A stretch of DNA of 64,000 bases. Origin: Platycnemis pennipes. Taxonomy: Eukaryota; Arthropoda; Insecta; Odonata; Platycnemididae. Under the pieces are notes generated by a model that ran no database searches, was not told the origin of the DNA, and saw nothing but the letters and a program-made list of their open reading frames with translations. Positions 61,150 through 64,000 of this stretch are shown piece by piece. A program made the position numbers and the translations under genes. The stretch spans positions 101,079,470 to 101,143,469 of the forward strand of contig OW121848.1 of the NCBI GenBank assembly GCA_933228895.1, given 5' to 3'. How positions within the stretch are numbered: position 1 is the first letter of the stretch; each line of letters begins with the position of its first letter.

Positions 61150-61740
61150 AGATTCGTCGGATTCATGACTCGCTCCAAGGCTCTCACCTCTTCCGCCACT
61201 TCCCACCACCATCACAACCACCAACCCAACCACCACATGGGGGAACACTATTTTCCAAGTGAAGCCCTTTACGGATTCCGCCAGGACCTTTTCTGCTTTC
61301 TTTTCCTCCGCGACCTTCACCTCCACGACCCTGCCTTTTCCCTCGCGCTTCGCCTCAGTCTACTGTTTTTCCCTCCCACACACATTCTCCGCCTCAAACT
61401 GAATCCACGGATCAATCATTGCCACTCCAACCGAGCCGCCCTCTTCCCCTCCTCCATCCCCTCCCCGATTCCCTCCCCCATGCCTCACACGCCCTCCCAA
61501 CCCAATTTCCAACTTGTCGTTACCTTTCTTTCGAAGCCATTTCCCACTGGCCCCCGGAAAAAAGGTTTTCACCTTTTAAGATGCTTGTTCATTCATCTAC
61601 GCACCGCACGCCCTCCCCCCCCACGTCGACCCTTTGCCAACACCCAAGACTCTCCTCGCTGCCCTCGACCTAACCACCATCCAAAAAAACAATCACCGCC
61701 TTGTAAACCTCAACTCAAGCAAACCACTTGACAACACCAT
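61150..61740. other. pyrimidine-rich GC island
   Basis: The + strand is overwhelmingly C, T and A, with CCACCA/CAACCA repeats near 61205-61240. The 188-codon + frame (61165-61731) is His/Pro/Leu/Ser-rich low complexity and the reverse strand is Gly-rich, so no gene is called. Confidence 0.4.
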
Positions 61741-62060
61741 TTTTGTGCCTCTCTCATGATTCCACTCTCTTCATTGATCCTGTCTCAAGCTCAACGTATA
61801 CATCCCCCTTTTTTCTAGTTACCCTCATTCTTATTATGACTTAAATGAGGCAAAACACCGAAATTTTTGAGGAGCATTATAATATTTTTTCATCGGATGT
61901 TAGGTACGGAAAAAGTGCCGCTTTTTGATGGTCTTTGAAGAAAGTGACGACTTTGATGATTTGTATCCCAACAACAAGTTGTTCAATAACATTAAGTTTT
62001 GAACATGTTTTCGGAGTAAATGACAGTCCCAAGATCAACAGTTCTCCTCCAGTTACACAG

Positions 62061-62073
62061 GGGTCAAAGGTCA
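62061..62073 (+). promoter_or_regulatory. DR1 nuclear-receptor element (GGGTCA-A-AGGTCA)
   Basis: Two direct hexamers with one spacer base match the DR1 site bound by HNF4, RXR/USP-type and COUP/Svp-type receptors. The surrounding 61880-62470 is of mixed composition with short frames on both strands (65 codons each) that I do not recognise. An isolated site like this can occur by chance. Confidence 0.25.
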
Positions 62074-62779
62074 CCGAGGTCTAGGTAGGCAAATATGGGC
62101 AACAAATGGGACGTAAATGATTTACAAAGTACGAACCCTATCTTCTCATCTGTTGATCTCCAAGGACTACACGGGATCATAGATCATGAGGTCTATGTGT
62201 GTTATTCGGGGCAAAAACGTGTCGTTTCTTAGGTTTAATGAAATAGGTGCCAAGTCGATAGTAATATTTCAAGATTCCTCTTGCCATCCTATTCACTCCA
62301 AGAGTTACGCTGGAGTCACTTTCAGCAACCTCACTTTGCCACTCCATTTCTCTTTGGCTTCTGTTCAGGGTTGGTCACGATGACGATTCACCCTGAGAAC
62401 AATATTCCTTAGTTGAAGGTTGAGATAATCGTGATTCACACCATGAACCGGCGGTGCAATGCATTGTGTAATGTGTATAGAGGTCCAAAATGGGAAAAAT
62501 TGGCCAAAATTAATACCGTCGTTATATCAACGTACTTACAAGTAAAATAGTTGAATCCCAAGGTTATTGACCTGCTGAATCCGATTTTGAAGTTATATTT
62601 TATGTATCTCTAAATGTTAACATTTTAAAGATATAATTATTCAAACAATTTCCAAATATTCTACAGAAGTAATTATCTGGGTACAAAGGACCCACAACTC
62701 TTTCGATCATATCACTCCAAAATATTTACGTAACTAATAAATGCATAGTACTTCGAGATCCATGTAATGCTTCAACCCT

Positions 62780-62850
62780 GTCGTTCACGGGATTCGAACC
62801 CACGACCTTCAGCTACCGGCTTGCGCGTTAGCTACCCATTTAGAATAATT
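62780..62850 (-). repeat. tRNA-derived SINE remnant
   Basis: On the - strand the sequence GAAGGTCGTGGGTTCGAATC (B-box GGTTCGAATCC exact) is preceded by GGTAGCTAACGCGCAAGCC, similar to a tRNA D-arm/A-box. The anticodon arm cannot be folded, the T-stem pairs poorly and there is no acceptor stem, so this is not a functional tRNA. A tRNA-derived SINE head is the best explanation. The 3' tail is not defined. Confidence 0.5.
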
Positions 62851-63102
62851 GAATACTCTAATTTAGGTTAAATAATATGATATAAGTGATGTATAACTTC
62901 TGGAAAAATAGGAAAAAAGATATACTTGATGCTTTCATATAGGCATATTTACTTTGGCATACCTAATCATTTTTATCTAATAAAAGTCTTATTCAGACAT
63001 CACTATATCGGACTAATTGTCGCTGTGCGTATCAGCCAGGGCAAGAAGATTTTTAACTTCAATTGCTAAGTTTACCTCAGTTTTCTTCAACACGCCTGAT
63101 AC

Positions 63103-63907
63103 TTAAATTAATCGATCTGAGATTAACAATGATGTCTGGAATAAGTCTTCATTTGTTGCCAACCTAGACAATTTCCCCGTGAGATACTCCCAGTATCTTC
63201 TTATATCATTATTATTTGCCTTTATGACTTCTTCTAAGAAGTGTCCAATTAGAATAAATGATTCCTTGGAAATGGCTGCTAAGTGGATCAGCATCTTATG
63301 CACAGTAGATGGCATGTAATACCGTGCGTAGAGTTGGACATTCAGATCTGTTTCTTGATTAGTTTTGCAGCAGTTTCGAGGCCTTTGCTGCGATAGTTAA
63401 TTGAAACAGTTAGGGCTACCTCAGCTGGCAACGTGCTGACTCTGAGTTCTTCTTCTCTTTTCTATTTCGCTTGACTCCTCCAATAATTTTTTTGGCCGTC
63501 GCCCTATTTCAGCATACTCTTGCAAAAATGCAAAATATTATTTTATTACTAACCAATAAAATATTAACATCTTATCAATTAATCGTAATTGTAAAAATGG
63601 ATACTCACCGTGCGTACTGGGAAGCCATGCACATGAAGGAAGTTTAAACTCCAGCCATAACCAGTTTTTGACCTTTTTCCTGAAATATTTATTCGAACGC
63701 GAGCTTTGTTCCCACTTTTCCAGATACTTGGCGAAAAAATTTCTGCATGCAGCCCATCAGAATGTTTTTGGCAGCAACATCTCCGTTTATATTCAACTGA
63801 GCAATAAAGTATTCAAGAACGTATTGTTTCTTTGAAGCTAAAGAATATCTATTTCGCTTCATAAATTTCTCGTTCAACTCAAGGTTCGTTATCTCTATGA
63901 CATCCAT
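63103..63907 (-). pseudogene. decayed copy of a multicopy arthropod gene family of unknown function
   Basis: Protein-like sequence runs through several frames on the - strand. From ATG 63907 a 72-codon frame leads towards 63735, where the reading shifts to KYLEKWEQ...RKKVKNWL. A candidate intron follows (GTGAGT donor at 63608, AG acceptor at 63520-63519, about 90 bp). Joining across it keeps the frame and gives GRRPKKLLEES and EKRRRTQ. After another shift come LPAEVALTV and ETAAKLIKK, and after a further shift YYMPSTVHKMLIH, ATNEDLFQ and SDRLI with a stop at 63103-63105. I recall these blocks as the N-terminal (GRP..K..SKRRKTEEL, EL.A....R..G...AAK) and C-terminal (MP.SVHK.LIHG, TNED, SDPLI) signatures of an uncharacterised, highly multicopy arthropod family, probably transposable-element borne. 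The roughly 200 residues usually between them are missing, so this copy carries frameshifts and an internal deletion. Family recognition is from memory. Confidence 0.5.
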
Positions 63908-64000
63908 TACAACTCTTAAGACATAATCTTTTAGGGCTGAAACGAGAACGCTGAACCAAATACCTATAAGAAAATGCTATGCCAACCACAAAAGAGATCA

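Noticed and set aside
61165..61731. 188-codon + strand frame
   Set aside because: His/Pro/Leu/Ser low complexity driven by the pyrimidine-rich strand; no domain.
62780..62850. Functional tRNA gene
   Set aside because: The B-box is perfect, but the anticodon arm and acceptor stem do not fold and the T-stem is weak; a SINE remnant fits better.
1..64000. CRISPR array, bacterial operon, rRNA genes, Hox or other homeobox exon
   Set aside because: I looked for regularly spaced repeats, packed ORFs and homeodomain signatures by eye and found none; the window is eukaryotic and gene-poor.

Overview
This is a gene-poor eukaryotic window, most likely from an arthropod and probably an insect. The background is AT-rich and non-coding. 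There is no operon structure, no Shine-Dalgarno/ORF packing, no CRISPR array and no rRNA or functional tRNA gene. The arthropod assignment rests on three things: a piggyBac-type DNA transposon, tRNA-derived SINE-like debris, and a broken copy of a multicopy protein family that I associate from memory with arthropod genomes. The species cannot be determined.

The one feature that can be annotated with high confidence is a complete piggyBac-superfamily transposon at 2159-4731, flanked by TTAA (2155-2158 and 4732-4735). It carries a transposase reading frame on the + strand (2773-4491) that is intact except for two in-frame TAA stops, at 2806-2808 and 3373-3375. All four catalytic aspartates and the C-terminal cysteine-rich domain are present. 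Its two ends contain the same sequence modules, but in a different order and number, which is unusual.

At the far right (63103-63907, - strand) lies a decayed, apparently once spliced gene of the multicopy family. It has frameshifts and an internal deletion. A tRNA-like SINE remnant lies just to its left (about 62780-62850, - strand).

Between these ends the window alternates long AT-rich stretches, in which I see no gene, with some twenty GC-richer islands of 300-1000 bp (strongest at 1-560, 9150-9960, 11390-11910, 23290-23730, 25040-26090, 27380-27900, 41030-41470, 43790-44350, 48650-49330, 51530-52330, 54310-54960, 58330-59230 and 61150-61740). Many islands are strongly purine- or pyrimidine-skewed, several switch skew abruptly in the middle, and some contain GA repeats or long G runs. 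They keep open frames on both strands by composition alone, so the long ORFs in them are not evidence of genes. They are plausible regulatory or promoter DNA, but the sequence alone does not prove that. One switch point (58859-58882) carries a palindromic CRE directly followed by an RFX-type X-box half.

Smaller repeat structures include a hairpin array at 8551-8674, a diverged direct repeat at 19997/20930, a retroposon-like segment with a stem-loop near 29830-30000, a tandem duplication at 34305-34550, a retroposon-like tail at 35525-35605, a perfect 23-bp hairpin at 36522-36570, and a 181-bp tandem array at 55449-55943 whose unit contains a 42-bp piece also present 0.4 kb upstream. Apart from the piggyBac element, no set of genes here works together, and I found no convincing new multi-gene system.
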